Counted from the stretch's first letter, positions 7,335-15,812 are shown. The stretch: 23,642 nt of DNA from JADCCX01 sp051649305 (GCA_051649305.1 JBOFGV010000079.1:1-23642); one strand, 5' to 3'. Notes: generated by a model from the sequence alone, not told the origin. Made by a program: numbers and translations.

Positions 7335-8342
7335 TCAAGCCTGCTGTTGGGCTGAAAGCACCCAGATCTGGCCCGCGTTGTCGCGGCGGAATGTCCAGAT
7401 TTCCACATTTTCCTGCGGCTGGCTGAGGCTGCCTTCCAGCACCTTGCCAGAGCTGCGCTCAAGCACGGCGTCAGTCATGGAATAGCGGATGGCAACAGTA
7501 GCGTAGGCAACATTGTCCTCATACCAGGCTTCAGCCAGATCACCCTGCAGAAGGGTTGGCTGACCAAGCCGGTTGGTGATGCCACGGCTCTGGTTTTCCT
7601 GCAGTTCGCGGATGAAGTGCGCGGCCATTTCAGGCGTTGTAACGCGGCGCAGACCGCCGATATCCTCGGCTGAATAGGCACCCATCACATTGGCGAGCAC
7701 AGCCTGGAAGCCATTATAGTCATCAGGACCGATGCCAACCGTGTCCGAGCGCTGTGGCTCAACCGGCTGTGGAGCATAGCTTGCTGGAGATGCGGCTGCA
7801 GCACCTGCTGCTCCGCCACCCATCACACCGGCCATTCTTTCAGGCGATGGTGCACGGGCATAACCGGCTGGACCAGCTGCCTGAGGCTGGTTTGCGGCCT
7901 GACGGTTTTTGAAGAAACCCCAGATGAGGCGGACGGCAAGCGCAATCAGCGCCACCTGCAGCAGCAAGCCAAGGAAACCGGCAATGCCGCTGAGACCGCC
8001 AAACAGGCCGCTGCCTGTCAGAAGACCAAACAGACCTGCACCAATCAGACCCATGGCGAAGCCCTTGGCCATTGTTGACATCATCGATGGCTTGGCAGCC
8101 TGCGCAGCTGTTGCTGCAGCACGGCCGGGCATGCCAGCGGGATTGGCGGCTGGGCTGGACGGCGCACCGGTTGTAGCACGCGGGGCTGTCGGTGTTGATG
8201 GCACAGACGTATCTGTACGGCTGCCGCGGCTTCCGCTGTTGCTGCCACGACCGGGCTTGGCATCAACAAACTCTGCCGACAGACCAAGGGTAATGATAGC
8301 AGCGAAAAGGGCCATAGCGATGCGGCCAAAATGACGAGACAT
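7335..8342 (-). CDS. Tim44-like domain membrane protein
   Basis: A 335-residue protein with an N-terminal signal or anchor (ALFAAIITLGLSAEFVDA), a Ser/Thr/Pro/Ala-rich low-complexity segment (about 30-90), a glycine-rich hydrophobic block with probably two membrane spans (about 93-142) ending in GFFKNR, a second low-complexity linker (about 145-195), and a C-terminal Tim44-like domain (about 205-332: FQAVLANVMGAYSAEDIGGLRRVTTPEMAAHF ... EIWTFRRDNAGQIWVLSAQQ). Such proteins are common in alphaproteobacteria; the bacterial role is not established and may be membrane protein assembly. A GGAGG ribosome site fits the ATG at 8342. It stands alone, converging on serB. Confidence 0.88.
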   Translation of the reverse strand: MSRHFGRIAMALFAAIITLGLSAEFVDAKPGRGSNSGSRGSRTDTSVPSTPTAPRATTGAPSSPAANPAGMPGRAAATAAQAAKPSMMSTMAKGFAMGLIGAGLFGLLTGSGLFGGLSGIAGFLGLLLQVALIALAVRLIWGFFKNRQAANQPQAAGPAGYARAPSPERMAGVMGGGAAGAAAASPASYAPQPVEPQRSDTVGIGPDDYNGFQAVLANVMGAYSAEDIGGLRRVTTPEMAAHFIRELQENQSRGITNRLGQPTLLQGDLAEAWYEDNVAYATVAIRYSMTDAVLERSSGKVLEGSLSQPQENVEIWTFRRDNAGQIWVLSAQQQA

Positions 8343-8656
8343 GATTCCTCCCAGGGAAAAACTCTTGCAACAATATAGATCGCGCCTGAGTGTTTTACAA
8401 ATTTGTTCGTTAAAAAAGATTCCTTATGTGATCAGCAGCGAGCTGTCTTGTGCTCAAATAAGGCATGAAAATGGATACATTTTTATTGATATTTTGCGCA
8501 AATGCAATTTTGACCGCGCATTCTTCCCGAAAACTCTTCCGGCGACACGAGGAAGATCGGGAGGTGACAAACCCAAAACCCGTGATAATGTTTGCTCAGA
8601 AGCAATCGCGAATCCGCAGGGGGCTTCTGAAATTATATCTTATCAGGAGAATTCCG
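8343..8656. other. Intergenic region between the divergent Tim44-like and DUF2853 genes
   Basis: The gap is 314 bases and noticeably AT-richer than its flanks. It must hold divergent promoters, but no hexamer pair is convincing by eye; the best on the right is GTGACA at 8564 with a poor TAATGT 16 bases on. Frames crossing it have no family features and continue into DUF2853 only by chance. No RNA gene or repeat was recognised. Confidence 0.5.
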
Positions 8657-8983
8657 ATGGACCATCTCGCAGACGTCAAACTCTACACAACAAAAGTCGA
8701 TGAACTCGCTGTTCAGGGCATGGCCAAGACCTACGCTCTTGTCATGAGCAAGGCAGACACCCGCTACGTTGCTGCCAGCGATCCTGCTGAAGTCGAGCGC
8801 GTTGTTGTCAACTTCCTTCAGAAGAAAATGGGCCGCAAGGAAGACAAGGCAGCACTCACAGCCGCTTGCAAAGCTGTTGGCGAGAAAATGAAGGCTGACC
8901 GCACCAAGTCGCGCATCACATTCTATTACCTGCTTGCCGAACACTACGGCACACTGTCGATGTTCCATCCCAAGAAGAAGTGA
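8657..8983 (+). CDS. DUF2853 family protein
   Basis: A 108-residue soluble, lysine-rich protein without signal or membrane segments. The start MDHLADVKLYT, the middle ASDPAEVERVVVNFLQKKMGRKE, and the end MKADRSK-like MKADRTKSRITFYYLLAEHYGTLSMF match what I recall of the DUF2853 family, small proteins of unknown function found mainly in alphaproteobacteria and some Bacteroidetes. The frame is open upstream to 8465, but ATG at 8657 has AGGAGA at proper spacing and fits the family length. It is monocistronic, with a terminator about 30 bases downstream. No function can be assigned. Confidence 0.85.
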   Translation: MDHLADVKLYTTKVDELAVQGMAKTYALVMSKADTRYVAASDPAEVERVVVNFLQKKMGRKEDKAALTAACKAVGEKMKADRTKSRITFYYLLAEHYGTLSMFHPKKK

Positions 8984-9015
8984 TTTCTGCGGGCATCGCC
9001 CGTTTGGAACAACAG

Positions 9016-9049
9016 AACCTCCGCGTCGCAAGACCGGGGGTTTTTGTTT
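9016..9049 (+). terminator. Rho-independent terminator after the DUF2853 gene
   Basis: The 8-bp stem AACCTCCG / CGGGGGTT (one G-U pair) spans an 11-nt loop and runs into TTTGTTTG. It separates the DUF2853 gene from thyA. Confidence 0.7.
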
Positions 9050-9117
9050 GTCTGGCGGCTTGTGGACAGAACCGCAAAAGGGCGGACAAAAGGGCGGAAT
9101 CAGGCTAAACAACCGAG

Positions 9118-9912
9118 ATGCGTCAATATCACGATCTTATGGCCCGCATCCTTGATGAGGGCGTCAAAAAATCCGACCGTACCGGTACCGGAACTTTGTC
9201 CGTCTTCGGCCATCAGATGCGGTTTGATCTGTCTGAAGGCTTTCCGCTTGTCACAACCAAGAAACTGCACCTGAAATCAATCATCCACGAGCTCATCTGG
9301 TTTCTGGCTGGCGACACCAACATCAAATATCTCAAGGAAAACGGTGTCGGCATCTGGGATGAATGGGCCGATGCCGAGGGCAATCTTGGGCCTGTTTATG
9401 GCAAACAGTGGCGCAGCTGGGCCAAGCCCGATGGCGGCAGTGTTGACCAGATCAGCTGGCTGGTAAACGAGATCAAGCGCAATCCGGATTCGCGCCGCCT
9501 GATCATTTCAGCCTGGAATCCTGCTGAAATTGACCAGATGGCGCTGGCCCCCTGCCACTGCCTGTTCCAGTTCTATGTCGCCGAAGGCCGCCTCTCCTGC
9601 CAGCTCTATCAGCGTTCGGCAGATGTGTTCCTTGGCGTGCCGTTCAACATCGCGAGCTATGCCCTGCTGACCCATATGCTGGCGCAGGTTTGCGGTTTGC
9701 AGCCCGGAGACTTCGTGCACACGCTGGGGGATGCGCATCTCTATTCCAACCATATGGAACAGGCCCGCACGCAGCTGGCGCGTGATCCAAGGCCCCTGCC
9801 CTCCCTGCGGTTGAACCCTGCTGTGCGCTCGATTTTTGACTTCAAATTCGAGGATATCGCGATCGAGCACTACGATCCGCATCCGCATATCAAAGCACCG
9901 GTGGCCGTGTGA
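9118..9912 (+). CDS. thyA: Thymidylate synthase
   Basis: ThyA methylates dUMP to dTMP using methylene-tetrahydrofolate, which leaves dihydrofolate for the next gene to reduce. The 264 residues equal the Escherichia coli enzyme length. The N-terminus MRQYHDLMARILDEGV, the phosphate-binding Arg in SDRTGTGTLSVFGHQMRF, the catalytic Cys146 in MALAPCHCLFQFYV, the dUMP-binding LYQRSADVFLGVPFNIASYALL and HTLGDAHLYSNH are all present. The ribosome site is weak (ACCGAG). It overlaps folA by four bases (GTGA), so the two are translationally coupled. Confidence 0.98.
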   Translation: MRQYHDLMARILDEGVKKSDRTGTGTLSVFGHQMRFDLSEGFPLVTTKKLHLKSIIHELIWFLAGDTNIKYLKENGVGIWDEWADAEGNLGPVYGKQWRSWAKPDGGSVDQISWLVNEIKRNPDSRRLIISAWNPAEIDQMALAPCHCLFQFYVAEGRLSCQLYQRSADVFLGVPFNIASYALLTHMLAQVCGLQPGDFVHTLGDAHLYSNHMEQARTQLARDPRPLPSLRLNPAVRSIFDFKFEDIAIEHYDPHPHIKAPVAV

Positions 9913-10412
9913 CCATCTCCCTTGTCGCAGCCGTTGCGCAAAACGGCGTTATCGGGCGGGATAACCAACTGTTGTGGCGCATCAAAAGCGACCTGCAGCA
10001 CTTCCGCGCGCTCACCCTTGGCAAGCCGGTGATCATGGGGCGCAAGACCTATGAATCCATTGGCAGGCCCTTGCCAGGGCGCGACAACATCGTCATCACT
10101 CGGGATGGGAGCTTTGCCAGAGAGGGCATCTTTGCCGTCACATCACTGGATGCCGCGTTTGAAAAAGCCCGTGCGCTTGGAAAACTGCGTGAAACAGACA
10201 GCATCATGGTGGCGGGCGGCGGTGAAATCTACCGCCAGACCATTGGCATGGCAGATAAGCTGTTCATCACCGAAGTTGATCTCAATATCGAGGGCGACGC
10301 CACATTTCCGGCCATTGACCGCGCTCTATGGCAGGAGGTGCGGCGGGAAAGCCATGCAAAAGGGCCGGATGACGACGCGCGTTATGCTTTTGTGGACTAC
10401 ATCCGCCGTTGA
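9909..10412 (+). CDS. folA: Dihydrofolate reductase
   Basis: FolA reduces dihydrofolate to tetrahydrofolate with NADPH, recycling the by-product of ThyA. The product is 167 residues: ISLVAAVAQNGVIGRDNQLLWRI carries the Met20-loop region, with DLQHFRALTLGKPVIMGRKTYESIG, LPGRDNIVITR and MVAGGGEIYRQTI following in canonical order. Asp of SDLQHF is the substrate-binding acid. It starts with GTG overlapping the thyA stop, so expression is coupled to thyA. About 150 bases separate it from hflK, without an obvious terminator. Confidence 0.97.
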   Translation: MTISLVAAVAQNGVIGRDNQLLWRIKSDLQHFRALTLGKPVIMGRKTYESIGRPLPGRDNIVITRDGSFAREGIFAVTSLDAAFEKARALGKLRETDSIMVAGGGEIYRQTIGMADKLFITEVDLNIEGDATFPAIDRALWQEVRRESHAKGPDDDARYAFVDYIRR

Positions 10413-10560
10413 ACCGTTGACCTTTTGGCGTTCAGGCACCATGTCGTGGCGCAGAATACGGGATTTACCAACGATCAGCGCAAGGCATTGCAGCTTTCCA
10501 CGGTTTTGCTAAAGCCCATTGAGATCACAGCCTGCAAAGGCGAATTGACAGAGGATTTTC

Positions 10561-11832
10561 ATGCCCTGGAACAATGAAGGCGGCGGCCCATGGCAGCCAA
10601 AGAACCAAGGTCCCAAGAATCAAGGACCGTGGGGACAGGGTCCGGGCGGCGGAAACAACAATGATGGCGGCGGCAACAAGGGCGGTGGTCAGCCACCAGA
10701 CCTTGAAGAGCTGCTGCGCCGTGGCAAGGACCGTTTCAAGAATGTGCTGCCACCTGGCGGCGGCGGAAGCGGCCTTGGCGGGATCAGCGGCAAGGGGTTT
10801 GTAGTGCTCGGCCTTCTGGCATTGCTGGGATATGCGCTTACCGGCATCTACACCGTCAAGACCAACGAAGTTGCGCTGGAAATGCAGTTTGGCAAGTTTG
10901 TTGGCAAAAAGGGCGAAGGCCTGAACTATAACTGGCCCTACCCGATTGGCGGCGTTATCAAGGTGCCTTTCCTTGACGTCAAGAACACCGAAATTGGCCG
11001 GACAACAACCGACCCCCGCCGCGCTGCCCAAAACACCGACAGCCTGATGCTGACATCCGATGAAAACATCGTCGACATTGGCTTCAGCGTGCAGTGGCGC
11101 ATCTCGCCAATCAGGCCTGAGGACTATGTCTTCGCTATCCAGAATGTTGACGGCACGATCAAGGCCGTGGCCGAAAGCGCCATGCGTGAAGTGATCGGCC
11201 AGCGCCAGCTGCAGAATGTACTGCCAAGCCAGGTGGCTGCTGTGCAGGCGGCAACGCCTGCTGGCACCGCTGCGGCCACTGCTGCAACACAAGCGGCTGT
11301 CGCTGCTGCTGCTGCATCAGCTGCTTCTGCCCAGTCCGATATTCAGGACAAGGTGCAAAAGGCGATGCAAACAGTGCTCGACAGCTACAAGGCCGGCGTG
11401 GTGATTGACCGCGTCAACGTCACCCGCATTGCACCTCCGCAAGATGTTCTTGCAGCCTTCCGTGAAGTGCAGGCCGCTGTGCAGGATCAGGTCCGCTTGC
11501 GCAACGAAGCCGAAACCTACGCAAGCCGCATCGTGCCGGAAGCACGCGGACAGGCAGAGCGCACGATTCAGGAGGCACAGGCCTACCGTGAGCGCACTGT
11601 CGCAGAAGCGCAGGGTTCAGCCTCCCGCTTCCGTCAGGTCTATGAGGACTACCGCAAGGCGCCGGATGTAACCCGCCAGCGCATCTTCCTTGAAACCATG
11701 GAACGCGTGTTTGGCGGCATGGACAAGATCATCATGGACAATGGCCCGAACGGTCAGGGTGCTGTGCCTTATCTGCCGCTGAATGAACTTCAGCGCAGGC
11801 CACAACAACAACAGCCAGGAGCAATCAGATGA
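10561..11832 (+). CDS. hflK: FtsH protease modulator HflK
   Basis: HflK is a membrane-anchored SPFH/prohibitin protein that, with HflC, forms the large periplasmic cage around the FtsH protease. The 423 residues open with a Gly/Asn/Pro-rich cytoplasmic tail (1-75), one membrane helix (about 79-99, FVVLGLLALLGYALTGIYTV), the SPFH domain (about 100-350) and a Gln-rich tail. An alanine-dominated insertion (residues 225-259) with little other composition interrupts the SPFH region between QRQLQNVLPSQ and QDKVQKAMQTVLDSYKAG, where homologues have only a short turn; this explains the extra length. An AGGA ribosome site precedes the ATG. It overlaps hflC by four bases. Confidence 0.96.
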   Translation: MPWNNEGGGPWQPKNQGPKNQGPWGQGPGGGNNNDGGGNKGGGQPPDLEELLRRGKDRFKNVLPPGGGGSGLGGISGKGFVVLGLLALLGYALTGIYTVKTNEVALEMQFGKFVGKKGEGLNYNWPYPIGGVIKVPFLDVKNTEIGRTTTDPRRAAQNTDSLMLTSDENIVDIGFSVQWRISPIRPEDYVFAIQNVDGTIKAVAESAMREVIGQRQLQNVLPSQVAAVQAATPAGTAAATAATQAAVAAAAASAASAQSDIQDKVQKAMQTVLDSYKAGVVIDRVNVTRIAPPQDVLAAFREVQAAVQDQVRLRNEAETYASRIVPEARGQAERTIQEAQAYRERTVAEAQGSASRFRQVYEDYRKAPDVTRQRIFLETMERVFGGMDKIIMDNGPNGQGAVPYLPLNELQRRPQQQQPGAIR

Positions 11833-12710
11833 GCAGCGGATTGCGCACCTTCGGCGGCATAGCGCTTGCCGTCATCGCCCTGATTATCTCGAATGCTGCT
11901 TTCATCGTACCGCAGACAAGCTCCGCGCTGGTGTTCCAGTTCGGCCGCGTCTCACGCCCGCCCATCACAGCACCGGGACTGTATTTCAAGATACCGTTCA
12001 TGGAGAATGTTACCTTTATCGACAACCGCGTGCTGGACAACGATCTCAGCCCGCAGGAAGTGCTGGCGTCTGACCAGAAGAACCTCGTGGTTGATGCCTT
12101 TACGCGTTACCGCATCACGGATCCGCTGAAGTTCTATCAGTCGCTCAACAACGTGCGGGCCGCCAACCAGACACTGGAGCGTATCATCAATGCCCGTATG
12201 CGCAGCGTGCTGGCCGGTGCTTCCACAACACAGATCATCAACACGGATCGTGCCCGCCTGATGGACCGCATTCAGGATGATGTGAACCGCGAGACACAGT
12301 CTCTCGGCATCACCGTCGTTGATGTGCGCCTGTCGCGAGTGGAACTGCCCCGCGAGACATCGCAGGCCGTGTTCCAGCGCATGAAGACCGACCGCGAGCG
12401 TGAAGCCGCCGAGCTTCGCGCGCAGGGTGCAGAAGCAGCGCAAACGATCCGTGCCCGCTCTGACCGTGATGTGCAGATCATCATCGGTGAAGCCAACCGC
12501 AAAGCTGAAGAGTTTCGCGGTGAAGGCGACGCCAACAAGAACCGCATCTTTGCGGAAGCCTTTGGTCGCGATCAGGACTTCTTCCGCTTCTATCGTTCGA
12601 TGCAAGCCTATGAAGCCGGCCTGAAGCAGGGAGACACGCGGTTGATCCTGTCTCCAAATTCTGACTTCTTCCGCTACTTCACGGATCCATCCGGCAAGAA
12701 GCCGAACTGA
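11829..12710 (+). CDS. hflC: FtsH protease modulator HflC
   Basis: HflC is the partner of HflK in the FtsH-HflKC complex that tunes membrane protein degradation. It has 293 residues: one N-terminal membrane helix (about 7-28, GGIALAVIALIISNAAFIV), then the SPFH domain with LVFQFGRVSRPPITAPGLYFKIPF, VVDAFTRYRITDPLKFYQS and GITVVDVRLSRVELP, and an alanine/arginine-rich coiled-coil stretch (REREAAELRAQGAEAAQTIRA) ending near FFRFYRSMQAYEAGL. The ATG overlaps the hflK stop (ATGA), and the DUF2065 gene follows after 20 bases, consistent with one operon. Confidence 0.97.
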   Translation: MSSGLRTFGGIALAVIALIISNAAFIVPQTSSALVFQFGRVSRPPITAPGLYFKIPFMENVTFIDNRVLDNDLSPQEVLASDQKNLVVDAFTRYRITDPLKFYQSLNNVRAANQTLERIINARMRSVLAGASTTQIINTDRARLMDRIQDDVNRETQSLGITVVDVRLSRVELPRETSQAVFQRMKTDREREAAELRAQGAEAAQTIRARSDRDVQIIIGEANRKAEEFRGEGDANKNRIFAEAFGRDQDFFRFYRSMQAYEAGLKQGDTRLILSPNSDFFRYFTDPSGKKPN

Positions 12711-12730
12711 CGATCAATCGAGCGCAGACC

Positions 12731-12922
12731 ATGGAAGATTTCCTTTCTGCGCTCGCCCTGCTTTTTGTGATCGAAGGGCTGCTGTTTGCAGCCTTTCCCG
12801 ATGCAGCACGCCGTGCCATGCTGGAAGCAGCCAGCACGCCGGAAGGTTTGATGCGCCGGATTGGACTTATATCGGCGGTAGGGGGAATTGTTGCCCTCTA
12901 CATCGTGAAAAGACTGCTTTGA
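12731..12922 (+). CDS. DUF2065 family small membrane protein
   Basis: A 63-residue protein with two predicted membrane helices (about 5-24 and 43-61) around a short loop (PDAARRAMLEAASTPEGLMRRIG). This matches the DUF2065 family, which often lies directly after hflC. Its placement 20 bases behind hflC and ahead of degP suggests a link to membrane protein quality control, but no activity is known. Confidence 0.85.
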   Translation: MEDFLSALALLFVIEGLLFAAFPDAARRAMLEAASTPEGLMRRIGLISAVGGIVALYIVKRLL

Positions 12923-13024
12923 CGAAAGCGTGAACGCGTAAAAAACTGGCTGTCGCGTTTCAGCCACAATTGATACATTGATCAGCATTGTGGGCGACAC
13001 CACAGCAACCGACCAGAGGGGCAA

Positions 13025-14620
13025 ATGCCTTCCATGATCTCTTCTACACTGAACACCCGTTCCAGATCATCCCGCTTCACAGCGCTTGCCAGCGCTTTCA
13101 TGATCAGCACCGCGATGATCGCCACACCCATGACGCCGCTGCTGGCACCAGCCATCGCGCGCGGTGCACCGGAGTCCTTTGCGCCGCTCGTCGAGCAGGT
13201 GATTGATGCGGTGGTGAACATCTCCGCTTCGCAGACGGTCGAGAACCGCAGCGTTCCACTGCCACAGGTTCCGCCCGGCGCGCCGTTTGAGGATTTCTTC
13301 AACGAGTTCTTCAACCGCCGTGGTGAGGGCGGCGAAGGCCAGCCAAACCAGCGCCAGCCAAATCAGCCCAACCAGCGCCGTGGCGAAGGTGGCCCCAACA
13401 ATGGTCAAAATCCCGGACAGGGACCAGGCCAGCAGCGCCGTTCCAACTCGCTGGGATCAGGCTTCGTGATTGATGCCTCTGGCATCGTGATCACCAACAA
13501 CCATGTGATCGGCGAAGCCAACGACATCACGGTCAACTTCAACGACGGCACCAAGCTGAAAGCTGAAGTTGTCGGTCGTGATGCCAAGACCGACATCGCC
13601 GTGCTGCGCGTGAAGTCTGACAAGCCGCTGAAGTTCGTCAAGTTCGGCGATGACCGCGCCGCCCGTGTGGGTGACTGGGTTGTCGCCATCGGCAACCCGT
13701 TTGGCTTTGACTCCTCGGTTTCTGCAGGCATTCTTTCCGCCCGCAACCGCCGCATCAACAGCGGTCCCTATGACAACTTCATCCAGACAGATGCTGCGAT
13801 CAACCGCGGTAACTCCGGCGGACCACTGTTCAACTCTGCCGGTGAAGTGATCGGCATCAACACAGCGATCATTTCGCCATCGGGCGGTTCCATCGGCATC
13901 GGCTTTGCGGTTCCAGCCTCCACTGCTGTTCCTGTCATCGATCAGCTCAAAAACTTCGGTGAAACCCGCCGTGGCTGGCTGGGCGTGCGCATCCAGGAAG
14001 TGGATGATGGCATTGCCGAGACACTGGGCCTTGGCAAGGTGCGCGGCGCGCTTGTGGCCGGCATTGACGACAAAGGCCCTGCCAAACCAGCAGGCATTGA
14101 AGCCGGCGATGTGATCATCAAGTTTGACGGCAAGGATGTGAAGGACAGCCGCGAGCTACCACGCATCGTTGCGACAACAGCTGTCGGCAAGGCGGTTGAT
14201 GTGACTGTCGTCCGCAAGGGCAAGGAAGTGGTGAAGCAGGTGACCCTTGCTCGCCTCGAAGACGGTGAGCGTCAGGCATCCGCAGCCAAGCCAGCCGAAG
14301 CGCCAGCAGCCCCGACGCAAGTGCGCCGCGCGCTTGGCCTTGATCTTGTTCCGCTGAACGCCGAAGCCCGCAAGCGGCTGAACATCAAGGATACGGTCAA
14401 GGGTGTGCTGATTGGCAAGGTGGATGCAAACTCCAACGCTGCCACGAAGCGGCTTGCAGCCGGCGACGTGATTGTCGAGGTTGGACAAGAGCCGGTGGCT
14501 ACCGCCGCAGAGGTTCTGGACCGTGTGGAAAAGCTGAAGAAGGAAGGCCGCAAGTCGGCCCTGCTTCTGGTGGCCAATGCACAGGGCGAGTTGCGCTTTG
14601 TGGCCGTAACGATTGAGTGA
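13025..14620 (+). CDS. degP: Periplasmic serine protease/chaperone of the Do (DegP/HtrA) family
   Basis: A 531-residue HtrA-type protease that degrades or refolds misfolded periplasmic proteins. The N-terminus (ISSTLNTRSRSSRFTALASAFM...) is a long signal peptide ending near PAIARGA. The trypsin-like domain carries His160 (ITNNHVIGEAND), Asp190 (DAKTDIAVLR) and Ser264 (NRGNSGGPLFN). PDZ1 (about 315-405: RGWLGVRIQEVDDGIAE) and PDZ2 (about 435-525) follow. Between signal and protease, residues about 97-145 form a Gly/Asn/Gln/Pro-rich repeat segment, corresponding to the LA-loop region, that is unusually long. ATG 13025 has AGAGGGG upstream. A strong terminator follows. It is probably cotranscribed with or adjacent to hflKC and linked to the same stress response. 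Confidence 0.96.
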   Translation: MPSMISSTLNTRSRSSRFTALASAFMISTAMIATPMTPLLAPAIARGAPESFAPLVEQVIDAVVNISASQTVENRSVPLPQVPPGAPFEDFFNEFFNRRGEGGEGQPNQRQPNQPNQRRGEGGPNNGQNPGQGPGQQRRSNSLGSGFVIDASGIVITNNHVIGEANDITVNFNDGTKLKAEVVGRDAKTDIAVLRVKSDKPLKFVKFGDDRAARVGDWVVAIGNPFGFDSSVSAGILSARNRRINSGPYDNFIQTDAAINRGNSGGPLFNSAGEVIGINTAIISPSGGSIGIGFAVPASTAVPVIDQLKNFGETRRGWLGVRIQEVDDGIAETLGLGKVRGALVAGIDDKGPAKPAGIEAGDVIIKFDGKDVKDSRELPRIVATTAVGKAVDVTVVRKGKEVVKQVTLARLEDGERQASAAKPAEAPAAPTQVRRALGLDLVPLNAEARKRLNIKDTVKGVLIGKVDANSNAATKRLAAGDVIVEVGQEPVATAAEVLDRVEKLKKEGRKSALLLVANAQGELRFVAVTIE

Positions 14621-14644
14621 GTTTGGTTTGAACTGACAAACAGA

Positions 14645-14672
14645 AAGCCGCCAGAGATGGCGGCTTTTTTTT
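14645..14672 (+). terminator. Rho-independent terminator of degP
   Basis: The stem AAGCCGCC / GGCGGCTT with an AGAGAT loop is followed by eight T residues, about 25 bases after the degP stop. Confidence 0.9.
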
Positions 14673-14693
14673 GTTTTGCGTCTGTGATCAGCC

Positions 14694-14743
14694 CGTCATT
14701 ACAGTCGCCCTTCCCTCGCCCAATGGGCTCGCCGGGAATGACA
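14694..14743. repeat. Degenerate copy of the REP-like element
   Basis: CGTCATT at the left and TTCCCTCGCCCAATGGGCTC then GCCGGGAATGACA at the right match the outer parts of the 84-188 repeat, with a smaller internal hairpin (GCCCAATGGGC). The left arm is eroded. It lies between the degP terminator and the HicB-like gene. Confidence 0.6.
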
Positions 14744-14758
14744 CAGAGAACGCTGGTG

Positions 14759-15055
14759 TTACTCCGCGACCAATGGGAAGGGATTGTGTTCAGTAGAAAC
14801 AGCGAAGGCAATAGCGTCTTCCATAAAATCATCTCCTGCAAATGATTGCCTGATTTCCCAAATGGGTCTCCCTTTCGGCATGGCTTCGCCGGTATCTTCC
14901 CGCCAGTGCCTACAGAGCAGCGAAATCAACTCGTGTCCTTTGACAAAAGCTTCATCAATTGTATCCCCTGCCGTTATATGACCGGGGAGATCAGGGAAAG
15001 ACACACCATAGCCGTCTGTGTCGTTGCCATGGATTATGCCAATATATAAGCCCAT
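14759..15055 (-). CDS. HicB-like antitoxin-family protein
   Basis: A 98-residue protein starting MGLYIGIIHGNDTDGYGVSFPDLPGH, the HicB N-terminal partial-RNase-H fold signature (Y.....D.dGygVsFPDlPG), followed by TAGDTIDEAFVKGHELISLL. HicB proteins neutralise HicA RNA-cleaving toxins and repress their own operon. No hicA is seen on either side, and no classical ribbon-helix-helix or HTH tail is evident, so it may be an orphan. The frame runs upstream to 15166 inside the neighbouring gene; ATG 15055 fits the family start, though its ribosome site is weak. It is codirectional with the putative toxin gene, 34 bases behind it, and may share its transcript. Confidence 0.8.
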   Translation of the reverse strand: MGLYIGIIHGNDTDGYGVSFPDLPGHITAGDTIDEAFVKGHELISLLCRHWREDTGEAMPKGRPIWEIRQSFAGDDFMEDAIAFAVSTEHNPFPLVAE

Positions 15056-15089
15056 GATTTTTCTCGGCTTAGCTTCCAGAGACGATGAA

Positions 15090-15812
15090 TCAATCGAAAA
15101 GGGGCATATCCGGTTCACGTTTCGATATCCGGACGCGCTGCTCAATTCGCTTGCTTTCATAGGCAATTTGGAGTCCTTGCACTATCAAAGACAAGCGTTT
15201 TTGCAATTTTTCTTCGGACCAGATCGGAATATCTTTCAGACTATAATTGCGAATTTCTCTATCTTTGCTTTTGCTGTCATAAGCAAGGTCGACATATTCA
15301 ACATCGCAATTAAGTCCATAGAATTCAACATCCAAGAGATATTGCTTATGGATGGCAGCAATCATTCCAAGTTGGTCCATTGAAAGAGCGGCATGGTCTC
15401 CTGTGCCCTTCCGAGGCTGAAGAAAAAAGACTTTTACAACTCCGCCTTCTGTAAAAAAGAATGGAATTCGATAGCTGCTGTAAAGATCACGACCAAAAGA
15501 GAATTTTCGTGACGGAAGATCAAAAACTTGAGTTGAGCGCCCGAATGCCAAAGGTGCAGCAAGCCTAACAATCTCTTCGTTAGATGTGCGCCCTTGCTTG
15601 TCATGCTGCGCTTCGCATCCTGCGATAAGTTGAGGCAGCTTATGCAGACCCTTGTAGGCAGCTTTTATGATGCGGGTACCACATCTATAATTCCATGTTA
15701 CGGAACGCTCATTGAAATACTGAATAAGCCATTCGCCGATTTCTTCCGGAGTATTTCCTTTAGCTCGAGCAAGGTCAGGAACGGGCGGTGGTGATGGTAG
15801 CTTGCTGCTCAA
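15090..15812 (-). CDS. Uncharacterised protein, candidate toxin of a Panacea-linked pair
   Basis: I do not recognise the family. The 240-residue protein has no signal or membrane segments. It begins with a proline-rich stretch, has a charged helix (NTPEEIGEWLIQYFNERSVTWNYRCG) and a mixed core, and ends in a basic helix then KREPDMPLFD. The final DMPLF resembles the QL(S/D)LF-type sliding-clamp-binding peptide, though it lacks the leading Gln. The start is TTG at 15812, preceded by AGGAGA at ideal spacing, and overlaps the stop of the Panacea gene by four bases (TTGA), so it is translated by coupling. Antitoxin-first order and coupling suggest the toxin role; that is inference. Base composition is AT-richer than the flanking chromosome. 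Confidence 0.75.
   Translation of the reverse strand: MSSKLPSPPPVPDLARAKGNTPEEIGEWLIQYFNERSVTWNYRCGTRIIKAAYKGLHKLPQLIAGCEAQHDKQGRTSNEEIVRLAAPLAFGRSTQVFDLPSRKFSFGRDLYSSYRIPFFFTEGGVVKVFFLQPRKGTGDHAALSMDQLGMIAAIHKQYLLDVEFYGLNCDVEYVDLAYDSKSKDREIRNYSLKDIPIWSEEKLQKRLSLIVQGLQIAYESKRIEQRVRISKREPDMPLFD

Noticed and set aside
8341..8656. Open frames in the Tim44-like/DUF2853 gap
   Set aside because: The translations lack family features, and the ribosome site and family length support DUF2853 starting at 8657.
11233..11337. Frameshift or assembly error as the source of the HflK insertion
   Set aside because: The frame is intact and codon use stays normal, with recognisable HflK sequence on both sides, so a genuine in-frame insertion is simpler.
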